From contig CM048839.1 in NCBI GenBank assembly GCA_026545765.1, positions 22,816,566 through 22,880,565 on the forward strand: a stretch of DNA of 64,000 nt, read 5' to 3'. Numbering within the stretch: position 1 is the stretch's first letter; each line of letters begins with the position of its first letter. The notes under the pieces are model-generated. The model saw only the letters and a program-made list of their open reading frames with translations, was not told the origin of the DNA and searched no databases. A program made the translations under genes and the position numbers. Positions 20,684 to 30,596 of the stretch are shown here, one piece after another. The DNA comes from Plantago major. Taxonomy: Eukaryota > Streptophyta > Magnoliopsida > Lamiales > Plantaginaceae.

Positions 20684-22929
20684 CCTACACCTTCCACTTC
20701 AAAAGCACTTCACATGAATGCAGGCAATTTAAGTTGATTGAGTAATATATGTGTGTGAGATTTAAATTGAATTGAATAGTTGACAGTGTCAAAATGTAAT
20801 GAATTAGATAGATTTTAATAAATTTTACTGTTTTAAAAAAAGAAAACTAATAGATGGATGTTTATGGTGAGGTTTGTGTAAAATAATGAATCATTATTAT
20901 ACATGAGCGAGCGAGGGTAAAATGTCAGCATAGAAAGAGGAGAAAGAAGAGTGTTTTGATGCGGAGTTATTAACAAACGTTCGTTTGCGTAACGCTAATT
21001 GAAGAACAAAACTTTAATTCTATCTATCTATCTATCCCACAAGTCTTCTTAAGATTCCAAAACTCGTGGGACCAAATAAACTCGATCGATCAACCCTATG
21101 GTTCAAAAGTCTTTCTCTGTCTGTTTATTACTAAGATAAGATTCATTTTTAAGGAAGTTTCCGACTTGCTTCTATTAGTCTCCACCGTACTGTTCAACTG
21201 TACCATCATCGGTCTCTTGCAGAGTGTTAGGTAGGTATGATTTTTAATGTTCTTTTTAATTTCACTGCCCGCTTTCGTAATAAACGTGTTTTTCTTCTTT
21301 TTTCTGTCCTTATTCTTTTTTAGAATTAAGAATGTTTCTCTTTCTCAATTTTCTACTGCTTTTGTTAAGGTTTTTACAGATGGCACAAAGAATAAACCTG
21401 CAGCTATTTATTTCCTCGGTTCTTTTAAAAAGTTTATTTTCCTTTTTCTAATCATTTCGGTTCTTTTCTTTGGATTCTTATGTCTGATCACATTTAGGAA
21501 GATATATATGCATAGAGATCCTACTTACGTAACATAATTAGAGAAACTAGTTGATGAATTAAAATAGTTGGAGATGTTATATATGTATGTTGTTAGCTGA
21601 TAACTTTGTAAGATAATGATGATTATATATAGTTGTTAGTCGATCGGTTCACCGTGTGAGTGAAGATCTAATAAACTAGTCGATATTCTTGTAAGTGTTT
21701 AAGTAAATTATTCCGTTTGGTTATTTGATACCGAAGTCAGTGTAAAAAGTAAAATTAGAATAGATACAGTGAAATGGCAGTATGGTGTATCTAAAAGAGT
21801 GGTGCACATGTGTGTATAATTTACAAAAAAATGAAAACGTGGTATATGGATTCATAGACTTGTACATTTACTCTTGTCTGTCATCATTCATATTGTCAAT
21901 TCGTTTTGTGAAAGACACATATGCATCTTACATTCTTACTGGATGAATCTTAATTGAATTCATAGAATTTTCTTTTATAAGAAAAATAAAATAATGAAAC
22001 ATATCACACGAACCATAATTAAATTTAAGAGGGCAATAAATTAAGAAAATTAATGAAAGCAAAGATAACATTCCATTGAATCTAGCCCATTGTAACAACC
22101 ATGCAGTATAATTACTACCTACCCATGGCCATGATCCTACGTTTATCCTAGAATGAAAATTCTAGTCAGACAACAATGTCCCGTACCCATAACGAAACAA
22201 CATGCGAAACTCTACCATCAATTATCACGGGGTAATATTTTAGCCAAACCATTTAAAAGTGTTACAAAATTGGGTATCCATGAACATTTCACTCTCTAAT
22301 CCAACTTGAGGCCAGGGAAGTGTTACAAAATTGTAGTGCTAATGTGACAATATTGCGATTGTCTCAAAGTCAAATAACCCCAAGAATCATGCAATACAAC
22401 ATTTATGAGAATATAGTAAAAGATGTAATTAATCAAGTAACTATCTTTTTTTCTTTTTGAGAGAGAATAATTAAGTGTCCATCCTCCCATAATTACACAA
22501 TGAATCATGCATATTATTACAAAAATTCCATTGAATCTAGCTCATTGCAACGACCATGAATCTTACCGTGCATTTACCTAGGCTAGGCTACCCATAATCC
22601 TATCTAGCTACATTATTTATCCTAGACTGAAAATTCTTCCTAGACAACAACAATGTCCCATACCCAAATCGGAACATCATGTGTATCCAAATAATGATCA
22701 TGAAAAGTCTATAATCAAGTACTAGTGTACTACTACTACTAGACATTTAAGGTATGAACCCAAATAAATTCCAAGTTGAAAATCTTTGACTCGGTTCGCA
22801 ACCCAACCATCCTGATCATACAGCTATGCATATGAGACAACTCAATTTTTAAAACACTAAAACCGTGTCATTTCCCTTCAAACTCAATCAAGCCCCTCCA
22901 CTCCCCATCTCACCCACCTCCCAAACCAA
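20684..22929. other. Intergenic region upstream of the GATL gene, with a dispersed duplication
   Basis: A segment around 22070-22215 (ATTCCATTGAATCTAGC... to ...CCCGTACCC) is repeated in diverged form at about 22524-22686. There is also a TCTA microsatellite near 21020-21036. An ORF at 21247-21537 is Phe-rich low-complexity and not a credible gene. No other feature is supported. Confidence 0.6.
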
Positions 22930-22985
22930 TATAACAAACAAACACATTACTCCCTTTCTATCATTTCCCAACCTTACTTCTCCAC
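22930..22985 (+). promoter_or_regulatory. Probable core promoter and short leader of the GATL gene
   Basis: An ATATAA motif at 22930-22935 lies about 50 bp before the start codon, after a CCAAT at 22925-22929. This spacing allows a leader of roughly 20-30 nt. Assignment is by position only. Confidence 0.4.
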
Positions 22986-24065
22986 ATGAAGCACCCTAAA
23001 CAACTCCTCCTCTTCCCTTTTCTAGCACTCAACATTCTCATTCTCCTCAATACCTCCTTAGCTAGAAAACACCCACAAACCTTAATCACCCCACAATTTA
23101 GAGAAGCCCCCCAATTCTACAATGGCCCCGAGTGCCCTTCCATCGCCAACCCCGACGATACCAACTCCACCAACAACAAGTATGTATGTTCGAATGAGGC
23201 CGTCCACGTGGCGATGACATTGGACGGGGCATACATTCGCGGCTCAATGGCCGCGATACTCTCAATCCTCCAACACACCTCGTGCCCGCAAAACATATTC
23301 TTCCACTTTGTTGCGTCTGCCTCGGCTAACACATTAATCCTCCGCGAAATTATATCATCGACGTTCCCATACCTAAACTTCCAAATCTACCCCTTCCACG
23401 ACTCTCGTGTCGCGGGGTTGATCTCCATATCACTCCGTTCTGCCCTCGACTGTCCGCTAAACTATGCAAGAAGCTACCTAGCCGATCTTCTACCGCCCTG
23501 TGTCCGTCGTGTGGTGTATCTGGACTCGGATTTGGTCCTAGTGGACGACATTTTGAAACTTTCGGCTACCCCACTCCCTGCCGACAAAGTCCTGGCAGCG
23601 CCAGAGTACTGCAACGCCAACTTCACCACATACTTCAATCAAGCATTTTGGTCGAATCCTTCGCTCTCGTTAACGTTTGCGAACCGGAAGGCTTGCTATT
23701 TTAATACAGGGGTGATGGTGATCGATCTTGAAAAATGGAGAGCAGGGGATTATACAAACAAAATTGAACAATGGATGGAGCTACAGAAGAGAATGAGGTT
23801 ATATGAATTGGGCTCATTGCCACCGTTTTTGCTCGTTTTCGCAGGGAACATTGCCCCAGTGGATCACAGATGGAACCAACACGGTCTCGGAGGGGATAAC
23901 TTTCGAGGTCTCTGCCGGAACTTGCATCCAGGGCCGGTCAGCCTGCTGCATTGGAGCGGGAAAGGGAAGCCATGGGCCCGGCTCGACGCGAGCAGGCCGT
24001 GTCCATTGGACGCGCTGTGGGCTCCTTATGATCTGCTCAAACCTACATTTACATTCGATTCTTGA
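22986..24065 (+). CDS. GATL1: Galacturonosyltransferase-like protein, GT8 family (GATL1/PARVUS-like)
   Basis: Intronless, 359 residues, as usual for GATL genes. A hydrophobic N-terminus (residues 6-24) acts as signal or signal anchor for the secretory pathway. GT8 hallmarks follow: [16 protein letters not shown] (72-87), the DSD metal/nucleotide-sugar motif within [11 protein letters not shown] (178-188), [13 protein letters not shown] (236-248), [12 protein letters not shown] (294-305) and [10 protein letters not shown] (321-330). Members of this clade are needed for xylan or pectin in secondary walls and are placed in ER/Golgi; PARVUS is linked to making the xylan reducing-end sequence. All motifs are intact, so the gene should be functional. 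GC content is clearly higher than its AT-rich surroundings. AATAAA-like polyadenylation signals occur near 24478-24492. Family assignment is firm; GATL1 rather than GATL2 is my best reading. Confidence 0.93.
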   Translation: MKHPKQLLLFPFLALNILILLNTSLARKHPQTLITPQFREAPQFYNGPECPSIANPDDTNSTNNKYVCSNEAVHVAMTLDGAYIRGSMAAILSILQHTSCPQNIFFHFVASASANTLILREIISSTFPYLNFQIYPFHDSRVAGLISISLRSALDCPLNYARSYLADLLPPCVRRVVYLDSDLVLVDDILKLSATPLPADKVLAAPEYCNANFTTYFNQAFWSNPSLSLTFANRKACYFNTGVMVIDLEKWRAGDYTNKIEQWMELQKRMRLYELGSLPPFLLVFAGNIAPVDHRWNQHGLGGDNFRGLCRNLHPGPVSLLHWSGKGKPWARLDASRPCPLDALWAPYDLLKPTFTFDS

Positions 24066-25121
24066 AGAATTATAAATACAGATGAAGAAATTAACTACAT
24101 GGTCCGGTTATTTTTGTTTGCAGGAGTGTACAGAAAGAGATGAGTGTGTCTATATGTGTAGAGATACATAACATGGACATGGATTCACCATCCTATTTTT
24201 TCACCTGATGAATTTTATACGCATGAGATGAATATAAGATCATCATTAATTGGAAATTTTGTTCCTAAATTTTGCCTACTCTAGTCTAAATGGCCTTTTT
24301 AGATGTTCAAAATCTAGTCTTGGGCATTTGGATTTTCATATATCCTTGTTCTTGATGATCATGATTTGCTATTAGCTTATCTAAGCATTTAGTTCTAAGT
24401 TGAGGCCTGCATGTTCTGCTTAAGATCTTCATATCTAACTAACTGTACAAATTCCCATTTTTTCTCTTGATGAATGCAATAAAAATGCAATAAAATCAAA
24501 AGTGTAAGGCCAAAAAGTAATGCGTTCATGGAGTGACAAGTCAGATTACAGCGCTTTTAGACTGTCACAACTCATTTTAGTTGCTACATTTCAATCATGT
24601 TAGAAGAATATTGGTTAAGTAGAATATATAATAATTATTATCGGAGTAAGTAAATGATGTCTTGATTCACAATTTATGTTCATTAATGATAGTATTCGAA
24701 CTATTCCATCAGGCCATTATCATACATGTGCAGTGGATTATTATATTTAGTACCATTGATTGACTTTGATTAGTTATATGCATTGACATAAAGACTTGTA
24801 TGTTGTATTCATTCCTTTGATTACTACTTTCAACTTTCCAGGGTATTGACTACTCTTTTCTCACACTAGATTCTCTCTCCTCTGTTAAACTGTGTCGGTG
24901 CACCGTTCAAATTATAATTAAATAATTCAACTTCTTTTTAAATAAATTATTTAAACATCGATCTATATTGTTATAAAAATCATTTATATTGTTAATTAAA
25001 ATGTATATATTCTAAACAAAATGCATTTATATGAAAATAAATCAATGTTGACATAGTATGTTTTTATTAATAATATCAATAATTTTATTAACTATAATAT
25101 ATGTCGGTCTTTAGAGACTTA
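24066..25121. other. 3' flank of the GATL gene and AT-rich intergenic DNA
   Basis: Contains the likely 3' UTR (to about 24500, with two AATAAA-type signals). Beyond that no ORF or repeat is supported. Confidence 0.6.
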
Positions 25122-25320
25122 GACTCTGTTCTTTTCATCTGAAAACTCATTAATTTCAGTTCAATTTCATTCAGTTCAGTTCAGTTGCTTAGGCTCTGTT
25201 CTTTTAATCTGAAAACTCATTAATTTCAGTTCAGTCCTGCTTAGTCGTTTTTTCTACTAAAATTCAGTTCAGTTCCATTTACTTCAGTTCAATTCAGTTC
25301 AGTTCAGACGAAAAATCCTT
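25122..25320. mobile_element. Tourist-like MITE copies, tandem and partial
   Basis: Two starts, GACTCTGTTCTTTTCATCTG (25122) and GGCTCTGTTCTTTTAATCTG (25192), are each preceded by TTA and followed by many CAGTTCAGTTCAG repeats. They match the family seen complete at 42091-42217. The first copy is cut off by the second. Confidence 0.65.
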
Positions 25321-25637
25321 AGTGTTAAATAAAAAGTTCGACTAAATTTCTCGTGTAACTAAACTGATTCATACATTTTCCTTGTTATGGAGTGAAAAAG
25401 TCTTCACAGGAAAATACTTACCCTAAACATTACTAGCGGTCTATGAAAAAAATCAGACCTGATTTAGAAGATAATTTTATGTACTCTTCATTTACATGAA
25501 ACCAATAATTAACAAATCAATCAAAACTCAATTAAATTACACTTGTTAAAGATTCTAATAATTCAATTCCTAAAAAAAAAAAAAAGAAAAATCTATCATT
25601 TTTCTCAAAAAAATTTCAAAAAATCCGAAGCTTGAAA

Positions 25638-26207
25638 ATAAAACCAATCAACTACTTGACAAACACAATCATCAATCAAAGCAATAAACACAAGCATAAT
25701 ATAACGTGGTTCGATTGAATAAATCCAATCTACGTCCACGGAGAATCAACAAATTTTATTACTCCACAACCTTCCTCAATACAAGCCTAGTTACAGAGAG
25801 ATTGACCCAGAATTACGCCCTGAATTCTACCACACAACCCTCACAACTACTGCTCAATCTACCACTCTTAATCACAAAGAGTAAACACAAGAAATCGAAG
25901 ATTAATCAGCTCGCTCTTCTCTTGCTCAACTTTAATCAGCTTTTGTTTCTTTTATAAGAGAACAGAGCAATCCTAATATTGCCAGAATTAATCACAACCG
26001 TACGATCATTAACTGCCATATTGATCAAACGGCGCAGCAAGAAGCGTGTTTCTACTTACCCTAGCCATATTACGTTTTCTCTCCAAATTCGGTTAGGAAA
26101 CAAACAGCTAATATTTCAATTTGCAATCAGGTCCCTGTGCTTCTAAAACATTAGAAAACTGGTCCCTGTACACCTGGAATCTTCGAAAACAACCCCAAAA
26201 CTTCACA
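25638..26207 (-). repeat. 3' LTR of copia element 1 (outer end truncated)
   Basis: 570 bp, closely similar to 29580-30150. It ends on the plus strand in CTTCACA. The outer 26 bp present in the other LTR (starting TGTTAAGTATTCG) are absent. Confidence 0.9.
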
Positions 26208-26317
26208 ATCTCCACCTTGTTGAGAAGATAACAGGACTAACATCATTCATCTCACTTTCTCTTCATCACTATCATCCTTTGATGGACAATAGCTCCAGCA
26301 CACAGTGCTGGCATCCC

Positions 26318-26665
26318 TCAACACTTTGAGACACCAACTAAATTCAAACAATGTAAGAATTTAGTTGGATTCAACACCTTTGTCAACATATTTGCAACAT
26401 TCTCTAATGTTGACACCTTCTCAATCTTTACTTCACCTTTATCCATGATGTCTCTGACAAAATGCAACCTCACATCAATGTGTTTGGATCTCTCATGAAA
26501 CATCTTATGCTTGGACAAGTATATAGCACTTTGACAATCACTAAATATAGTTACAGCTCCTTGTTGCAGTCCAAACTCATTTATGATTCCCTTCAACCAT
26601 AAGCCCTCCTTAACTGCCTCAGTTATTGCCATGTTCTCAGACGCAGTGGTTGATAATGCAACCAC
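26318..26665 (-). pseudogene. RNase H domain of copia element 1
   Basis: The RNase H segment has ALSTTASENMA (the family normally has an acidic residue where Ser appears), FSDCQSAIYLSKH, HIDVRLHFVRD and a terminal FTK-like ANMLTK motif. It is in the same frame as the upstream ORF but separated from it by an in-frame TGA at 26684-26686, at a position where copia elements usually have Trp. The role in an active element is removal of the RNA template strand. Confidence 0.85.
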
Positions 26666-26683
26666 ACTTTGCAGATTAGATTT

Positions 26684-27523
26684 TCAGCTTATAGCTGAAC
26701 CAAACAAGGTGAACATATATCCAGATTGAGATCTTCTGTTATCCAGATTAGCTGCATAATCTGCATCCACATATCCTAGTATAGGATCATGTAACCACTT
26801 GTCATTCTTGCAGAATTTTATCCCAATATCTGTAGTTCCTCTCAGATATCTCAATATGTTCTTCACAGCATTCCAATGATGTTCTCCAGGATTGAACATG
26901 TATCTACTTGTAACACTTATCCCATAAGCAACATCTAGCCTGCTGCAAACCATAGCATACATTATGCTACCAATGGCATTTGCATATGGGATCTTGTTCA
27001 TATGCTCCACCTGCTCCTGTGTTGAAATACTAGTTGTGGTAGTTGGACTAGCATTAATCCTGGTATGAGATCTATGTGTTGTATTACTCCTCACAGGTGA
27101 ACTTTGTGATATTTCAACTCCAGTTGAGTTGTTAGGCTGATCACTTGCATCCTGCTGAACGTGAGAATCACTCACTACTTCGTGGTTTTCTTTAACTTGA
27201 TCTTTGATTCTCATAAGCTCCACCTCAATCTCAGAATCTTTAAACTCCTTCATATCAGTTTCCAGGTGATGATCAATGTTCTTGTATGGGAACACATCTT
27301 CTTCAAACATTACATCCCTGCTAATAACTACCTTCTGAGCATTCTTCTCAATACACCACAGCTTGTATCCCTTCACACCCTTAGGATAGCCCAAAAATAT
27401 GCATTTCAATGCCCTGGGCTCAAGTTTATCCTGCCTGACATGTACATATGCTAGACAACCAAATACTCTTAAGTGTGAGTATTCCTTCACAGCTCCATAC
27501 CACAATTCATCAGGAGTTTTCAT
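26684..27523 (-). pseudogene. Integrase C-terminal region fused to the connection/RNase H region; RT missing
   Basis: It begins with the integrase C-terminal part (KTPDELWYG, LRVFGCLAYVH, KCIFLGYPKGVKGYKLW). After a Ser/Thr/Asn-rich linker (about residues 140-175) it goes straight into YANAIGSIMYAMVCSRLDVAYG and ILRYLRGT, which lie downstream of reverse transcriptase in copia polyproteins. The whole RVT_2 domain with YVDD is therefore deleted, and the join keeps the frame. A frameshift separates it from the integrase core ORF at 27520-27523. Confidence 0.88.
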
Positions 27524-28269
27524 CGTATGGCTGATGATGGAGTTTTATTGACTAAGTAACACACAGTAGTTACAGCTTCACCCCAGAAAGACTTAGGGAC
27601 TCCAGCTTGAAACATGATGCATCTAGTTCTCTCTAGAAGAGTTCTATTCATCCTCTCAACTAAACCATTTTGGTGAGGAGTACCAGGTATTGTTCTGTGT
27701 CTCTTAATACCTTTATTCATGCAGAACTTGTTGTATTCCTTTGATAAAAACTCTAAACCATTATCAGTTCTCAATACTTTAACTTTCAAGCCCTTTTCCA
27801 GCTCAACCTCTGCACACCACTCTTTAAATATAGAGAATGCATCACTCTTGTTTCTCAGCACATACACCCATATTTTCCTAGTGTAGTCATCTACCAGTGA
27901 AAGGAAATATCTACCTCCACCATTTGTCTGCACTTTTGCAGGTCCCCATAGATGTGCATGTATGTAATCTAGGGGAGCACTACTGGTATGTATACCAGTT
28001 GGGAAGGGGGTCCTTTTAGCTTTTCCCATAATACATTGCTCACAGGTTTTTAGCTTCTCAATCTTGCTTGTATCAAATACCTGCTTCTTCTGCAACTCAA
28101 TCAACCCCTTCTCACTTACATGTGCCATTCTCTTATGCCATAGCTCAATATCATCCATACTAGTTACAGATACATCACCAATAATCACCCTACACCTCAT
28201 ATAGTAGAGCTTATTCCTCCTTATGCCACTCATGATAGCAGATGCATCTTTATTATACACAGTAAGCAC
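27520..28269 (-). pseudogene. GAG-pre-integrase and integrase core of copia element 1
   Basis: The HHCC-like zinc-binding part (ELWHKRMAH, residues 42-50; CEQCIMGK, 76-83) is followed by the rve core. Of the DDE triad, the second Asp (RTDNG, residue 169) and the Glu (VERMNR, residue 205) are present. The first Asp, expected in the segment HAHLWGP, is His at residue 106. That loss should abolish strand transfer. A frameshift separates this ORF from the upstream protease region near 28250. Confidence 0.88.
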
Positions 28270-28472
28270 ACCATTCTCTGAGCTAATCTATACCCTTTAT
28301 GCTCTAATGTACCAAGAGAGATTATATTTCTTCTGAGCTCAGGAATATACCTGACATCTGTGAGTGTCTTCACAGATTCATCATCCATTCTGAGCCTTAT
28401 GTCACCAACACCTTGAATGTTGCATATCATATCATTCCCCAGCATAACTGTGCCTCCATAGCTAACATCCAA
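28230..28472 (-). pseudogene. Post-protease region of copia element 1
   Basis: Reads VMLGNDMICNIQGVGDIRLRM and LTDVRYIPELRRNIISLGTLE, the conserved segment between the aspartic protease and pre-integrase domains. The catalytic DSG lies upstream near 28510-28525, just after a TGA that stops the gag frame. Confidence 0.75.
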
Positions 28473-28529
28473 CTTGGTAAACCACTCCTTATATGGACAA
28501 ATATGGAATGTGCATCCAGAATCAAGAAT

Positions 28530-29480
28530 TCATTCATCATTGGCTTGATCTGTGACATTTAACACTCCTCCTGGGATATTTATCACCTCATCTGTGACAT
28601 TTAACACTCCTCCTGGGATATTTATCACCTCATCTGTGATATTTAACACATCCCCATCATACTCAATATTTCCTGCAAACTCATGGGAAGTACTCCCTCC
28701 ACCTCTATTGTCCTTTTGTCCCTTTAACAAGAAACAATTTTTCTTTAGGTGACCAGGTTTCTTACAGTGATGACAAATCATGGTTTCCTTGTTTGCAGAA
28801 CCACCACCAACTGGTGCTTTACCCTTATTCTTCTGGTACTGTGGTTGAAACTTAGGCTTGTAGTTATTGTTCTTGACCATGAGACCCTCACCAGATGCCT
28901 CTACCTTAGCTGTCTCCTTTTGTTGCTCCTTCTGCCTGATTAAACATTGAACTTCCTCCAATGTAACCTTCTTTTGGCCTGTGAATGCTATTGCATCTCT
29001 GATGCTTTCATAAGACTTAGGTAGGGAATTAAGCAAAATTATTGCTTTATCTTCATCAGGAAGCTTTGAATCTTCTATGCTATCAATCTCATCAAGAGTT
29101 TTGTTGAACATAGCCAGTTGCTCAAGAATGTTCCTATCTGGATTCATCCTGTAAGAATACAGTTGTGATTTCATAAATAATCTCCTAGCTAAAGATCGTG
29201 TTTGATACAACGATTCTAGCTTCTTCCATATATCAACTGCAGTTTTCTCCTTAGCAACCTCCCTTAATGGTTCATCACCCAAACTCAATATGATTGTACT
29301 TCTGGCCTTCCCTGAGAGAATCTTTAAGTCATGGTCTGTAATTATTGCAGGAACTTCGCTACGAGGCAACAATGCCATCTCCACACCTTGTTGAATCAAG
29401 ATAGCCTCCATCTTGATCTTCCACAGTGCAAAATCGTTTGCTCCTGTAAACTTGTCAATGTCAAACCTTGTTGAACCCAT
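28530..29480 (-). pseudogene. Gag of copia element 1 (capsid and zinc knuckle)
   Basis: 316 residues. The N-terminal capsid region starts FDIDKFTGANDFALWKIKM. A CCHC zinc knuckle (CHHCKKPGHLKKNC) sits at residues 236-249. It is followed by a 14-residue repeat (VLNVTDEVINIPGG) in more than two copies (278-310), encoded by a 42-bp tandem repeat at about 28541-28640. The frame ends at TGA (28530-28532), exactly where the codon before ILDSG of the protease is usually Trp. In a live element Gag would form the virus-like particle; here it is the least damaged ORF. Confidence 0.9.
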
Positions 29481-29554
29481 AGTTGATCAAAACAAAATCC
29501 GCAATCAATTAACGAATACAGCTCCTTCTTGTTCTTCCCACAGACGGCGCCACT

Positions 29555-30150
29555 TGTTAAGTATTCGAACCAAGATCTCAATAAAACCAATCAACTACTT
29601 GACAAACACAATCACCAATCAAAGCAATAAACACAAGCACAATATAACGTGGTTCGATTGAATAAATCCAATCTACGTTCACAGAGAATCAACGAATTTT
29701 ATTACTCCATAACCTTCCTCAATACAAGCCTAGTTACAGAGAGATTGACCCAGAATTACGCCCTGAATTCTACCACACAACCCTCACAACTACTGCTCAA
29801 TCTACCACTCTTAATCACAAAGAGTAAACACAAGAAATCGAAGATTAATCAGCTCGTTCTTCTCTTGCTCAACTTCAATCTGCTTATGTTTCTTTTATAA
29901 GGGAACAGAGCAATCCTAATATTGCCAGAATTGATCACAACTGTACGATCATTAACCGCCATATTGATCAAACGGCGCAACAAGAAGCGTGTTTCTACTT
30001 ATCCTAGCCATATTACGTTTTCTCTCCAAATTCGGTTAGGAAACAAACAGCTAATATTCCAATTTGCAATCAGGTCCCTGTGTTTCTAAAACATTAGAAA
30101 ACTGATCCCTGTAAACCTGGAATCTTCGAAAACAACCCCAAAACTTCACA
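29555..30150 (-). repeat. 5' LTR of copia element 1
   Basis: 596 bp, starting TGTTAAGTATTCG and ending CTTCACA on the plus strand. Its inner end adjoins the primer-binding site. Confidence 0.9.
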
Positions 30151-30596
30151 ACACTCCTACTATGAATTGATAGAGTGCGTAAGCAAGATAAAGATACACA
30201 GGGATTCTAACACGTATGAATCCACAAGAATTGATAGAATACGATAGAATCCACTATCACAGAGTTATAAACTCAAGAATATGGTTGATAACCAAAGACG
30301 ACATAAGTATGATAATTTATGATAAACAATTAACTGATTACACCTAGCTAGTTGTCAACTATAAATAACAAAATTGAATCCTAACGGGTTGACCTAGAAA
30401 ACTAAAGCCCAAAAGTGACTTGGAAGTAACCAACCCGGTCCATATATTCATTTCGAATATCGTTCCATATAATGAATACACATCAGATCAAGTACCTATG
30501 CAATCATCAATTGTTGATGTTTGCCTTATTCAAATACATACCAAAAACCTTAATGCAGTTCCATATTTCAAACCAATATATAAACAGATATTCAAA
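30151..30596. other. Spacer and 3' flank of the PQ-loop gene
   Basis: No ORF is supported. It lies just beyond the stop codon of the minus-strand PQ-loop gene and probably includes its 3' UTR. ORFs called across 30420-30707 on the plus strand are antisense shadows. Confidence 0.5.

Larger units (their letters stand above)
25638..30150 (-). mobile_element. Ty1/copia LTR retrotransposon 1, decayed, reverse transcriptase deleted
   Basis: It is oriented on the minus strand. LTR copies lie at 25638-26207 and 29555-30150. Next to the right LTR is a minus-strand primer site (TGGCGCCG, about 29546-29553), and next to the left LTR a polypurine tract (AAGGTGGAGAT, 26208-26218). The left LTR lacks its outer 26 bp and no target-site duplication is found, so that border is truncated. 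Domain order is gag, protease, integrase, RNase H, which is copia order except that reverse transcriptase is missing. Several stop codons and frameshifts interrupt the frame. Confidence 0.93.

Noticed and set aside
21247..21537. 96-codon hydrophobic ORF upstream of GATL
   Set aside because: T-rich DNA gives a Phe/Leu-rich frame; there is no motif and no codon bias.
23117..23332. Antisense ORF in the GATL gene
   Set aside because: Shadow of the strongly conserved GT8 frame.
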